A stretch of 22,419 bases of DNA from Klebsormidium nitens (taxonomy: Eukaryota; Streptophyta; Klebsormidiophyceae; Klebsormidiales; Klebsormidiaceae), in NCBI GenBank assembly GCA_000708835.1, contig DF237863.1, positions 2,599 through 25,017 on the forward strand, written 5' to 3'. Below, piece by piece: positions 7,209 through 16,627 of this stretch. Under the pieces are notes generated by a model, which did no database searches, was not told the origin of the DNA, and saw nothing but the letters and a program-made list of their open reading frames with translations. Every line of letters starts with the position of its first letter. Positions within the stretch are counted from its first letter, which is position 1. The position numbers and the translations under genes were made by a program.

Positions 7209-10099
7209 ATGAGGAGTGCTTCCACTCCCAGCGGGACAGGTAGCAACCAGCAGCTGGCCTCAGTGGGAACCAGGCCAGACTTCGCAGAGCGCGGCTCAGG
7301 TAAGCCACCAAAGAGTCGGCGGCGCCACCTTAGCATCGCTCTCTCTGCAGGGTTGAGATTGTGGCCCACAGTGCAAATGGGGGCTGGTTTAGATCAAAAG
7401 GGCTGGTTTAAATTGAATGTGGGCGGGTTTAGACCAAATGGGGGCTGGTTTAGATCAAATGTGGGCTGGTTTAAAGTGAATGTGGGCTGGTTTAGACCAA
7501 ATGTGGGCTGCTTCAGATCGATTCCAGCTCGGAGGGTAAACTGCTTCCTGATGCTGCAATGTGGAGCTGCCCGTTGACTGATGTGGCTGCAATTAACATG
7601 GCAATCTTGGCAAAGCTAGAGTTTGATAGCGGGGCAGAAATGCAGTTGAGGTTATCCTCCAACGTGGCACCATCTAGGCCACCATCTAGTCTGCGTCGCT
7701 GCTACACACCATAAAGACAAATATACTGGGTTCTAGAAAGTGGTAAATGGTAAGCACGCATTGTCACTTCCTTGCTGAGCCAACAATCCAGCATGTAACA
7801 GCCTAAACACGTGCTGCACCACCATCGAACAAGACAATCGCAAAGTGGCACTTTGTCGAGGTGCTCAGCGCCGTAACGTTGAGCTTACGTTTGTTAATTC
7901 GGAGGAACCCGTGGTACTCCACAACGCTGCCACATACGGCGATCATCTTCTAAGCCCGAATGCACCGACTCTTCACAACGAAACGCCTCACTCAGTGCCC
8001 GCACCTCCCTTTGTGCAGGCAGCCAAGGCCCAGACACCTCCCCGGAGCTCCCGGGCTCCGATTCACGGGAGTTCAGCTTTCCGGCGGCTGATGATGTGGG
8101 GCCGTCTCAGCAGCTTGCTGCTACCGGAGCGAGGCCTCCAGGGGAGCCCGGCTCGAGGACGAGCGACGACGATGCGGAGGAGAGTCCGGAGAAGGGAGGG
8201 GGCAGGCGGCAGAAGCTGACCCAGAAGCAGGCGCAAGAGCTGGAGGCGCTCTTCCAAGCCGACCCCTCGGGCCCGGCAGGTGAGGGCCGCTCGCGGCTTG
8301 AGCTGGTCCGGCTGGCAGAAAAGGATGCTGAGGCGAGGGGCGTTTACCAGGCGACCATAGCTGAGTTCGTGCCTGCTCGACGCGCCAGTTGATGTTTCGA
8401 TAGGCAGGAAGATAAAAGTCGCCATCCCTGTCAAGCAGGGCCGACGCCTGCGAATGTCATCCCAGGTGCGCTGTAGTGTCTTACGCAGCCGAGAGTTGGT
8501 CCTGACAACAGACCAGGGCAGCTTCCGTGACTGCTTATAGTAAGTTGCGAATGCTTCTCTTTATGATCCAGCTTTACGGGCTGGGCTCGCGTTATCTGCA
8601 TCGTGACAAGGTCTTTGTTTTTGTGCAGCCCGGAGAGCCGCCCTCTCCCAGCAGTTCGGCTTGCCGCAACAGCAGATTGCCAACTGGTTCCAGAACAGGC
8701 GGGCAAGAGGTGAGATGAGAACCGATGACGTGGCACTTCCAAGCAGATTGCCGAATGATTCGCTTCTTCAGACCGTACAGTGCTTCACTATTGTACAGCT
8801 TCGCACTGCTTTTTCCAAGTGGCTGATCATCGTGCATCTCTCTGCATTACAGAAAGGAACATGGAACTGCAACAAGACTTCGAGACTGTACGAAGGTGCC
8901 TCAGAGCCGCTTTCGAGGAAAACCTGATGCTGCGGAGACAAGTGAGTGACCGGGCTTCACTTTCTACACCTACTGCTGAGACAGGAGCTGACGTGATCAA
9001 AGTCACAAATCTCAGCTCAAGGGGACCTTTCCGAAACAATCCAGCAAGCATTTGTGTCAGGCTTTACGGCAACGTTCTTACTTCGAGGCAGCGTTCTGGG
9101 TAACTTCCAAATCCTGTTAGCAGGACTTTCTGCTTCAGTGAGAGCCGCCGACAACAATGTTGAGGTTCCTAATGCTTCGCGCATTCAACAAGGCTACTCT
9201 TCTTCTTCGAGGCAGGGTTCCTGATTCCAAGTGTTGCGGGGCCCTTCAGCCATAGTTCGATCTCCTCGTTACATCCGTCTTGTGTTTGCTTCGCAAGCCG
9301 CAAGGTTGTTAGATCACCGTACATCGAGTGCATCGTGCCTGGCTGCGACCGTTTGCTGACGTCACCCGTCTCTGTCGAACAGCTCGAGGAGCTTCGCGCG
9401 GAGCACGCGCTCTGCCCGCCGCGCGGGTCCGCCAAGCCCGATGCGGACGCGTTTCAAATGTCGTTTCCGTCGCGCTCTGGCCAGATGACGTGGCAAGCCC
9501 CGGCCTTCGGATCGTCCCCCCACCTTCTCTTTCCCCCGACCGCGAGCCCGCCTCTTAAGCGGCCCCCGCGCTCCGTCTCCGAATCCGCCCTGCCAAAGCG
9601 CGCGCGCGTCGGCTCCCCCCCCGAGGCGACCGCGTTCTCGGGTCCCTCTTTCCGCTCCCAGACTCCGGTCGGCGAGCGGAACCCGGACAGTTTAAGCAAC
9701 GACCGTTTTGGGGGGTTGCCGTTCGGGCAGCTAGCTCCGGCGCGCGCACCCCCCATGCTCGCCTCCGCGCCTTTGCCCACTACGACGACACCCACGTGGC
9801 CGCTCACGCTCGACGAGGCCTTCCGTGATTTGCTCAGAGGGGATCAGGGCACCAGCGGCATCTCTGCTGCGCCTCAGGGTTATCTGGGGGATCCCTTCCG
9901 GCCTCTTCCTGGCGGAGTGGGGCTGACAATCCGCCCTCTTAGTCCGTTTGATCTGGGTGCCTTGCCGCCCCTGGAGCCGGGCAGCGACGCCGCCCGCATT
10001 CCCCCAGAGATCGGCGGGGCGCCGGGGCCATATGCGGACGCGAGCGAAGACCTTCCAGGGAACTTGGACCCGGAGGTGCCTCCCTGGTGGGAAGACTGA
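7209..10099 (+). CDS. HD-Zip transcription factor 1 (homeodomain-leucine zipper), 5 exons
   Basis: Exons 7209-7299, 8019-8279, 8629-8709, 8853-8941 and 9383-10099 total 1239 nt, 412 aa. All introns are GT-AG and phases agree (1, 1, 1, 0). The ATG follows an in-frame TGA 12 bp upstream. The homeodomain spans residues about 90-149: L16, F20, W48, F49, N51 and R53 are all in register (QQQIANWFQNRRARERN). It runs straight into a zipper, with heptad d positions L150, V157, A164, L171, L178 and N168 at a core a position, the HD-Zip arrangement. There is no START domain, so classes III and IV are unlikely. PKRARVG (245-251) could be a nuclear signal. TLDEAFRDLLRG (316-327) and the tail PEVPPWWED resemble acidic-aromatic (AHA-type) activation motifs. 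Homeodomain residue 46 is Ala as in class I, but 56 is Glu rather than Trp or Thr. Exon 1 is the least certain part; it was chosen by donor strength and phase. Confidence 0.88.
7377..7521. repeat. 21-bp minisatellite in HD-Zip 1 intron 1
   Basis: About seven imperfect units of the type atgtgggctggtttagaccaa run head to tail; most are exactly 21 bp and one is 18 bp. The array lies 78 bp inside the first intron (7300-8018). Because every unit is a multiple of three, the frame of exon 1 stays open through the array to 7577 and would encode the heptapeptide pattern G-W-F-(R/K)-x-N-(V/G). The last unit is degenerate (ctgcttcagatcga). Confidence 0.92.
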
Positions 10100-11379
10100 G
10101 CGCGCGCGGGGCTGCCAGCAGGAGCGCGCGCGCCCTCTGCATCTGAGGCGCGAGTGATCGCACGCCACTGCTTGGAGGTATGAAACTAGATGACATTCAC
10201 TCTGATGCAGTAGGGATGACGTGCACCGACAGCTTACAGTTGTATGAATGCTGGACGGGCTCGCGGCTTCCAATCGACGATCAAGTCTAGTCGGAAAGTC
10301 AGGGCGTGTAGCTACGCTCATGGCCTTAAGGGTAGGATTTTGCAGACAGCTATAAGCCGAGAACACCACCACGCTGATTCCTTGGGAAGCTGGCTAGCCT
10401 GACCTCCGATGCCTTACATTGAGTTCCAGCCCTTAGGTGTAGACGCAAGCGGGCACGTGGCTCGACTGATGTTGGATTAATGCACGCGGGTTGAGATGGG
10501 CACGCACTAACAGCTGTGCGCACGAACAGGATGAAGCAATTTTGGAAGGGTCTTCGATCGTAAACGCCACTCCATTCAAAAGGCCCGTTTTGTAACCAGA
10601 TGCGCTGTAACAAACAAGTATAGATTGGTGTATGATTACGTTCGCTCGAACTCGTACCAAGTCATGTTTTCCAGTCGGTGTAGATTTGGAACTCGATTGT
10701 TGGGGGCCGGAACCGGAGGGTCTTCTCGCCTGGGGCAGAATCTCCTGCTCACAGTCAGTGCAAAACTTCTGCCTCACACCGTGCACCCTATGATAATCAA
10801 CCGCTATTTTATGGAATTATTGCTCGACCATGTCTACTGGGTAGAAGCGCGAATATGGTTACAAAGCACTTCATCATGGAGGGGCTTGGCTTTAGGATAC
10901 CCAGGGAAGGGTACTCTGATCAGCAGTTGCAGAAACATGCAGATGACAACTAGAGCCGCCTTACACGCGTATGTGATGTCATGATATCTGTAACGATGTT
11001 CATCCAAACTCCACCTTCACATGTCATCGGAATCTGAAGATACTGGACAGCGAACCGCAAAGAACGTCGAAAGCCGTGTGCAAGTGACATATAAAGGAGT
11101 TGCCATGGAATGCTGGTAGACGCCGTATGAAACAGTACTCACGGAAGTCATGTCAGCTTGCCGAGCTACCGATCGATGAACACTATCCTGGTAAGGCTCG
11201 CCGCTACTGTCCTGATAATATTAGTCCACCACTAGAGAGCATCTGTGCATACGTCATGCGCTGGGCAATCAACTGAAACTTCGACGTCGCCCTTGACAAT
11301 GCGCACCGACCCGTTCGCTTTTCACCTCTCCGATTGCTGGGCGATCCGTGATGTGGAATGGACGTCCGTCGTCAGGAGC
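10100..11379. other. Intergenic region downstream of HD-Zip 1
   Basis: The first 50 bp are gcgcgc-rich and presumably part of the 3' UTR. Beyond that I see no feature with support. Open frames of 117-119 codons exist on both strands at about 10433-10984 but overlap each other and have no recognisable motif. Confidence 0.5.
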
Positions 11380-11756
11380 TGCCGGTGGTTCGGTGGAGCT
11401 CGCGGCCCTGGAAAGCGCGCAGGCATAGCGCAGGAAGCGCACCTTGCGCAGATGCTCGAGTTGGAACCGAGCAGGCGGCCGCGACGAAAGGGCGCGCGAC
11501 GCTTGAATTGGAACCGCTTGAAACTGCTCGGGGGCCCAGGAAGAACGCGCGGGGTGACGTGGTGCAAGGAGTGCCAGAAATTAGCGCCAGGGTGCAGACA
11601 CTGAGAGCGCGCCAAAGCGCGCAAGACAACGAGGTTGAGGCGGCGTTGCGCGCGCTGAGCACGGAACGGCTAGCTCTGAAAGGAACAATATTCAAGGCAG
11701 GAGGAAAATGTCAAGAAACTGCAAAGGAACGCGGCGGTGGCCGCGTGCCGATGTGA
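11380..11756 (+). pseudogene. Possible decayed coiled-coil coding fragment
   Basis: A GC-rich patch reads as charged, Ala/Leu/Glu-rich, coiled-coil-like peptide, but the best reading hops between frames: ELAALESAQA in one frame near 11399-11428, then ISARVQTLRARQSAQDNEVE in another near 11580-11640, then EENVKKLQRNAAVAA near 11700-11745 in a different frame. This is what a coding sequence with small indels would look like. I recognise no family. It could equally be a GC-rich stretch that is open by composition; the ATG at 11358 has no special support. Confidence 0.3.
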
Positions 11757-12976
11757 CGAGAGCGGCGTTGAACGGAGCGGATGCATGGCAGGTGCGGACT
11801 CCAATTCAAATGTCTGAGAAAGCCACATTCTGGGACTCGGGCCTCGTCGATTAGATTGCTGTGAGCGGCAGGTAACTCTGTTCAAGGGGTCCTTCCTCTG
11901 GGTCACTAATCGCAGCGGGTGTTGAGGCTCACCGGCTACCGGACCCTGATTAGTTGTAGACTACCGTTCTCAAAGCGTAGTCAAACGGCTCCTCTCTTTC
12001 AATCTCTCTCAGTTGCGGACATCTGTCCGACCAACAATGCAGCTTACGCTGTAGCCGGGGGGGTTCTTCCCATGCAACTTTGAGAAGTCAACCGAACATC
12101 ATAAATTCGCTCGAGAGCACTCGAAACGTGGGGTGCTGCGACGACGTGTTCCTCTTTGAAAATCTGTGCTGAAAGTGCCCAAAGGCTCATTTGACACCAG
12201 CAGATTCTAGACTTCGCCACTCAGATCAGCCACCCCTCATGACTTATAGAAAGTAAACATCGAAGATTCTGCCGAGAGTGAAATGACCTTTCCAAGCGTG
12301 TTCCATAAATTCAAAGCTGTGCAAGGCGGAACGCTTGGTCGGACTCCGGGACAAGCGACGCCGGGAAGCAGCAGCACGGCGGGCCAGTTCCTCGTCTCCG
12401 ACTCTCGCTCGGCTCATGCCCCGGTCGGTCAATCACATCCCCGACGCAGAGAAAGGGGGCTCGGCGCCGGCCCGGGAAGGTTTTCTTGGGGCATACGGCC
12501 AGCCCTCTGGTTGTCAGAGATAATGTTTGGGCTTCGCTTTTGCTCAGCTCTTCTCGCGCTTGCGCAGCTGTTTCTTGGGCAGTTATACCGCCCAGTACAA
12601 AACCGGGAGTACTTGCAGGTGAGGTAGGGTCGTGGTCAATGATAGTTTCAACGGTGCAACGGTGCGCGTGCGTTGCTCGCCTATCGTGATACAAGCTGTA
12701 ACAGCGCTAACGTGCGACTCCGGACGACTCCAATATCGCTCCAATTTCCACGTATAAAACTCGCAGTCGACGATGCAGCCCAGAATGAGATTGCAGCGTG
12801 TGAAGCAGAGGACGTTGAGGACCTGCGCGTTGTGTACATTCGGCAACTTGGGATGCACGATGAGTGCATTTGTGAAGAACGTAGCAGTCAGAGTCCGACA
12901 CGTTCTTGAATTTCTGAAATGAACCCAGGCGTCCGGCACACTGCTCACGTCTAGCTCGGCCACCAGCTAGCAGGTA
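11757..12976. other. Intergenic region with a GC-rich patch
   Basis: Nothing is recognisable. A GC-rich stretch at about 12320-12480 is open in several frames, one reading LRDKRRREAAARRASSS, which may be low-complexity coding relic or composition only. A second open stretch at about 12760-12909 (plus strand) reads acidic peptide. Neither has splice or start evidence. Confidence 0.4.
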
Positions 12977-14202
12977 TTACACAGCTTCATTTTCGATGTC
13001 CGTCACTGAACAATCTTTTGATGGCATGGGGGCCGGATGCACATGTCGGAGATCAAGAAAGCATGTATTGATGCCGGTGCCTTCGAGATACGGGTTCGAC
13101 AAAACATGAGAGGGCGATACAGCATCTGGGATTGATGCATTTGCATTTGCTTCGGTGGCACCACTGTAACAAAGGTTACGGTGGTCTCGCACCTCTGCCT
13201 TGCAATCGGGACTTGGTGTGGCGGGCATCTTGTGCGCGGGGATCACTTGATACTGCGCGTGATTAGCACTATAGTTAGAATCTATGGACCGAGGGGTGGC
13301 ACCCACATGATCGTATCGAACGCATCCTGAGCTGAAGGGTAAGGTTGCACACATACATGGAATGCTTGGCTCAATTGCAGCTGCGAGCTTGGCCGCGGCT
13401 TAATGATGGTTCGGAGTCTAGTATGTCTCAGATCGAGCTGCTGATCCACGATTGCACACAACTGTGCCAGCGCACCAGCTAACATGTCACCTCGACTTTT
13501 CGTGCTGGAAGTTGGTTCGAATCCAAAAGCAAGCCCTTACAGGGAATCGACTGTGATTGATGTGACGCGCTCGGTTGATTCCGAGATATGAAACAGCTGT
13601 TCAAAAGGCAGCTTATCAAGTGGACGTCGGCTCTCAGCTGGTGGGCTGCGGATGATCGTTGTCAAGAGGATGTCCAAGTTGTGAAGATCACTAATCAGTT
13701 GCCGTGACTGTTTCCGAGTATTAAGCAGCGGAGCGAGATCAATCGATGTCTCTATCGCCTCAATACCGTTGCCCCATTCTGAAACTTTCAGGTCAGTCTA
13801 CGAGAGTGGCCCGTCAACAATAAAGGCAAATATATGCTCTATGTAAGCAGGCGGCGGCTTCCAGAAAGAGCGATTCCAATCACGTGACTGCTGATCTTCT
13901 GAGCCAACGTGGAAGCTGACATCTATTCCTATCGGGTTCCTATCCTGCCTTTTATGTACGATAAACGGCAAGCCCAGGTCACTCAGCAGAGTTGGGATAC
14001 AGATTCCCCTAAGAGGAGGGCGGGTTGTGACGCGAGCTATTGCTGACGTCCGTCTGAGTGATCAGATTGTTTCAGTTGCCTCTACGAAGCTCAGCCTGAG
14101 TGCTTCGTCAACTTCGACCGCATATGCATGGCCCCTGGACATGATCATATCGCTACTGTGCCCGTGGCACGCTTCATGAAATCTACTCCCGTATGCAGCT
14201 TC
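12977..14202 (-). pseudogene. Decayed or unresolved minus-strand coding sequence
   Basis: One minus-strand frame from 14202 down to 13282 (307 codons) contains only three internal stops: TGA at 14062-14064, TAG at 13798-13800 and TAA at 13537-13539. About 14 would be expected in random sequence of even base composition. The open segments read like protein, for example GICIPTLLSDLGLPFIVHK, then IEAIETSIDLAPLLNTRKQ, then LDKLPFEQLFHISES. A second minus frame, open from about 13400 to the TAA at 12977, takes over at the low end, suggesting a frameshift or an intron: a GTATGT donor near 13356 and an acceptor before YQVIPAHK (about 13256) agree in phase. All three stop codons occur, so alternative decoding is unlikely and decay is favoured. 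I recognise no family; LDKLPFEQLFHI faintly resembles an F-box start but that is weak. Confidence 0.4.
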
Positions 14203-14345
14203 TTACGGGCTTCGTCACTTCTTACCAACTAGTTATGCAGATTTCATTGAGTGTATCGTCAAACAATTAGCAGCGGCCCTTGAGACATTGCTAGCTACCT
14301 AAAGCTAGCTTGCATCTGTCATGTCTTAGACACGACCTCTAAAGC

Positions 14346-14354
14346 TTTTATAAG
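14346..14354 (+). promoter_or_regulatory. TATA-box-like element
   Basis: The sequence ttttataag lies 33 bp before the ATG at 14387. It is the best TATA match I see next to a possible start codon in this window, but the distance leaves room for only a very short 5' leader. Confidence 0.35.
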
Positions 14355-14386
14355 AGGCGGGCAGCCTGAGGACGTCGGCAACCCAT

Positions 14387-14602
14387 ATGCCTGCGGCGGC
14401 CGGAGCAATGCCCCCGGCTGGCAGATTTATGGATTGGAATCTGGTATGGCAATCTGCAAAGTATGATCTCCTGATTACGATTCGGCCTAGCTGCTTAAAC
14501 TGTTAACTTATAGTCAGTGCTCTCGAGAAAGATATTGAGACGGCTGCTCGATCTGGGCCGGTTTTGTACAAGGTGATCAACACTTTAAAATTAGCTAATT
14601 AG
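14387..14602 (+). CDS. Candidate small two-exon gene, 52 aa, unknown function
   Basis: Exon 1 (14387-14460) ends at a GTATGA donor in phase 2; exon 2 (14518-14602) starts after the acceptor tagtcag in matching phase and ends at TAG. The 57-nt intron is much shorter than those of the three confident genes. The product would start MPAAAGAMPPAGRF, then carry DWNLVWQSANALEKDIETAA and RSGPVLYKV, which read like a folded helical peptide rather than random translation. Without splicing, the frame from the same ATG stops at 14504-14506. The TATA-like element upstream and divergent orientation relative to the decayed frame ending near 14202 give modest support. No family is recognised; chance agreement is possible for so short a model. 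Confidence 0.33.
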
Positions 14603-15385
14603 GTCCGCAACCGCAAGTAACAAGGCAGTAACGTTGCAGAGGTGATTGAGACTGGCTTCAGCCTGTGGGTTTCTTCGAGGGTTGCAATTGGCGGCGAGCC
14701 TGCTCAGTGTATATTGCGGGGCGCTGCAAAACGCTAGATCTGAGAGCAAGGCCTGCTAGGTGTCTGATTGTCAATTGATCAATGATAGGGTGTTCCGGAT
14801 TCATGCATGATCTATCAGATTGTCTAGCAGATGCAACAGGCTTCTCAAGCAGCCACGTAAGGCAGGTCTGAGGTGGCCGTTGAAATCAGGAAGATCGGAT
14901 CGGATGCATGATGTATCCGACCTCGATTTCGTGCATCATCATGCGACAGAGTGGAAATCCGAAAAGCTCGAGTCGCTGACCTCAGATTCACACCGACGAT
15001 ACGGTGCGAGTCACGACCATCCAATCGCACGATTTTCGAATCTGTCGGGACCATCTAAGCCCTCGATGGTCTGACATGCGCCCATATGAGCGGTTCGTTT
15101 TGGAGGCCGATACTTGTGACGCACCGCGCGTAGATTTGTTGACATCACAATGAGTAACGTCAACCGGGGTCCGAACCCGTGTTTTTCGGAGTTGAAAAGT
15201 AAATGTAAGCTCGCAACGGCAATCTCGATACCTGTGCTTTCACAGATGTACCTACCTATTCCGCTGTCTTCAATTCGAAGGGTTTAATACGGCTACCGTA
15301 CCGTCTTGACCCAGGTCATGCCCGGGAGACGAATAGAGTTCGTTTGGGGTTTAGTGTGGGCAAGGGTAAAAGGAGTGTGCTAACT
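14603..15385. other. Intergenic region with a relic of the element B/C interior
   Basis: No gene is visible. Positions 15321-15376 align with the interior of element B (from 5307) over about 55 bases at roughly three quarters identity by eye: cccgggagac, a gtttggggtttagtgtggg core, then aagggt and ggagtg. I found no terminal inverted repeats around this copy, so it looks like an eroded member of the same family. Confidence 0.5.
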
Positions 15386-15589
15386 CTAGGTGTAAATTCC
15401 CGTTAGTCTAAGCCGAGGGAACTGATCCGGGTAACTAAACATAGGGGTCTCGTCGAGGCCGAGTCGCAATGTTGGCATGTGGTCAACTTCAATGGCGAAG
15501 TCACCATACAGGAGAGCTAGCCTGTCAAGTGACATGTACGGCCCTACGGGGTGCCTTCTCTCAAAGGGTACGGTATTGAGCAACTTCTC
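15386..15589 (-). other. Candidate minus-strand exon or coding relic, about 68 codons
   Basis: A minus-strand frame reads from about 15589 to a TAG at 15386 and looks protein-like: VPFERRHPVGPYMSLDRLAL, then YGDFAIEVDHMPTLRLGLDE, then TPMFSYPDQFPRLRL. In-frame ATGs lie inside, but the frame continues upstream of the first of them as KRIEKLLNT and is then closed by a stop near 15610, just where ctaat and a pyrimidine-rich stretch suggest a splice acceptor. It could be the last exon of a minus-strand gene or a TE relic. No family recognised. Confidence 0.3.
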
Positions 15590-16147
15590 GATCCGCTTCC
15601 AAAGACGAGATTAGCAGCGCAGTAGTAGGCAGACTCCAGCCTGTGGAATGGTTCTGCCAGCTGTCCTGCAGCTCGCCAACTGGTGCTGAACATCGGGCCT
15701 GGTCTGCTGGAAGGAGCCAAACTTCACATAAAGAAGCCAAAGCTTTCCAGCTGAAGGCAAAAGGCCTCTTCGGCAAAGGGCCTATTCGCTGTTTAAAGCT
15801 GTCTATCCAATACAAGTTGTATTTGGCTCTCATAGTCTGCATAGTGGGAGAAAACCAGCAAGCAAGCATGTAACAACAGACTCTGCTGCATTGATTTGCT
15901 GCTTCAATCTGCATCAGGTAAATCAGCTTAGAGGCAGTTTTGAATACTGTGCATTCAACCACACTCTCCTCGGCACGTCCTTCTCGTCAGCAAGGAGACA
16001 CCGCAAGCTAGCAGACGTGCATTTCCGCGTGCAATGGACCAGCGAACAGCGGCTTGCTGAGTCCTGCCACCTTTGCGGGAGCAGATCTCCGTGCCTGGGC
16101 CGGTGCATTGAATCTTTGAGCCAGAGCATCAGCATGAGCTGTCGGGC
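15590..16147. other. Intergenic region, coding status unresolved
   Basis: Several frames are open here on both strands (to 133 codons on the minus strand at 15561-15962, 86 on the plus strand at 15891-16151) but they overlap and contradict each other. The plus-strand frame near 15980-16148 has a cysteine-rich segment (CHLCGSRSPCLGRC) that may belong with the candidate gene immediately downstream. Confidence 0.35.
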
Positions 16148-16466
16148 ATGAGGAACTGCGATGGACCACACACAGGTGTCCCCCAGGGCAAGTTTGGCGC
16201 CCTGACCGCTGGGGTACCCGGCCGGTCTCCTCGCGACGTCATTGTTGCTGCAGAAGATGAGCGAGAGCTGCATTTCATCCCTGGAGCTGACAGGCATGCT
16301 GGTGAGCTACAGCTTTTCATGCTCAATATATTTTCTAGCTTGCTTTGCCTCATCCTCTTGTCGGTACGGTGCAGGGCATGACTGCATTGGTATTGAGCGA
16401 ATGCGACCAAGGAGGCCCCTCAAGCTGAGTGCTGCTTTGGCACGACACAAGAACCCTGTGCAGTGA
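16148..16466 (+). CDS. Candidate two-exon gene, 81 aa or a 3' part of a larger gene
   Basis: Exon 16148-16301 ends at GTGAGC in phase 1; exon 16375-16466 begins after ggtacggtgcag in matching phase and ends at TGA. The 73-nt intron has a pyrimidine-rich 3' end. The product reads plausibly: PHTGVPQGKFGALTAGVPGR, DVIVAAEDERELHFIPGADR, then IERMRPRRPLKLSAALARHK. The same frame is open upstream of the ATG to about 16112, so the true start may lie further 5' in another exon. It ends about 160 bp before the HD-Zip 2 start codon and could also be part of that gene's 5' leader. I recognise no domain, and the opposite strand is also open here, so this is tentative. Confidence 0.3.
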
Positions 16467-16627
16467 GCACAGAAGTTCTGCTGGTTTGCCTCCAGACATG
16501 CACACAGAGCACACGGACCCTAGAATGGGGCGCCGTGAATGTGAATTGTGCTTGACCCTGCGCCACTCCTGCCTCATTGTGACGAGGACAGGACAGAAGT
16601 GTGCCCAATGGACAGAGTTGCCCAATC

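Noticed and set aside
7300-7350. A 51-nt alternative intron in HD-Zip 1 (gtaagc to ctctctgcag)
   Set aside because: It has good splice sites and keeps frame, but it is shorter than the other introns and would add the minisatellite peptide followed by a stop, never reaching the homeodomain unless a further intron is used. Kept only as a possible alternative isoform.
13514-13524. ggttcgaatcc, which looks like a tRNA T-loop (also ggggtccgaacccg near 15163)
   Set aside because: No D-arm, anticodon arm or 7-bp acceptor stem can be built upstream at the right spacing.
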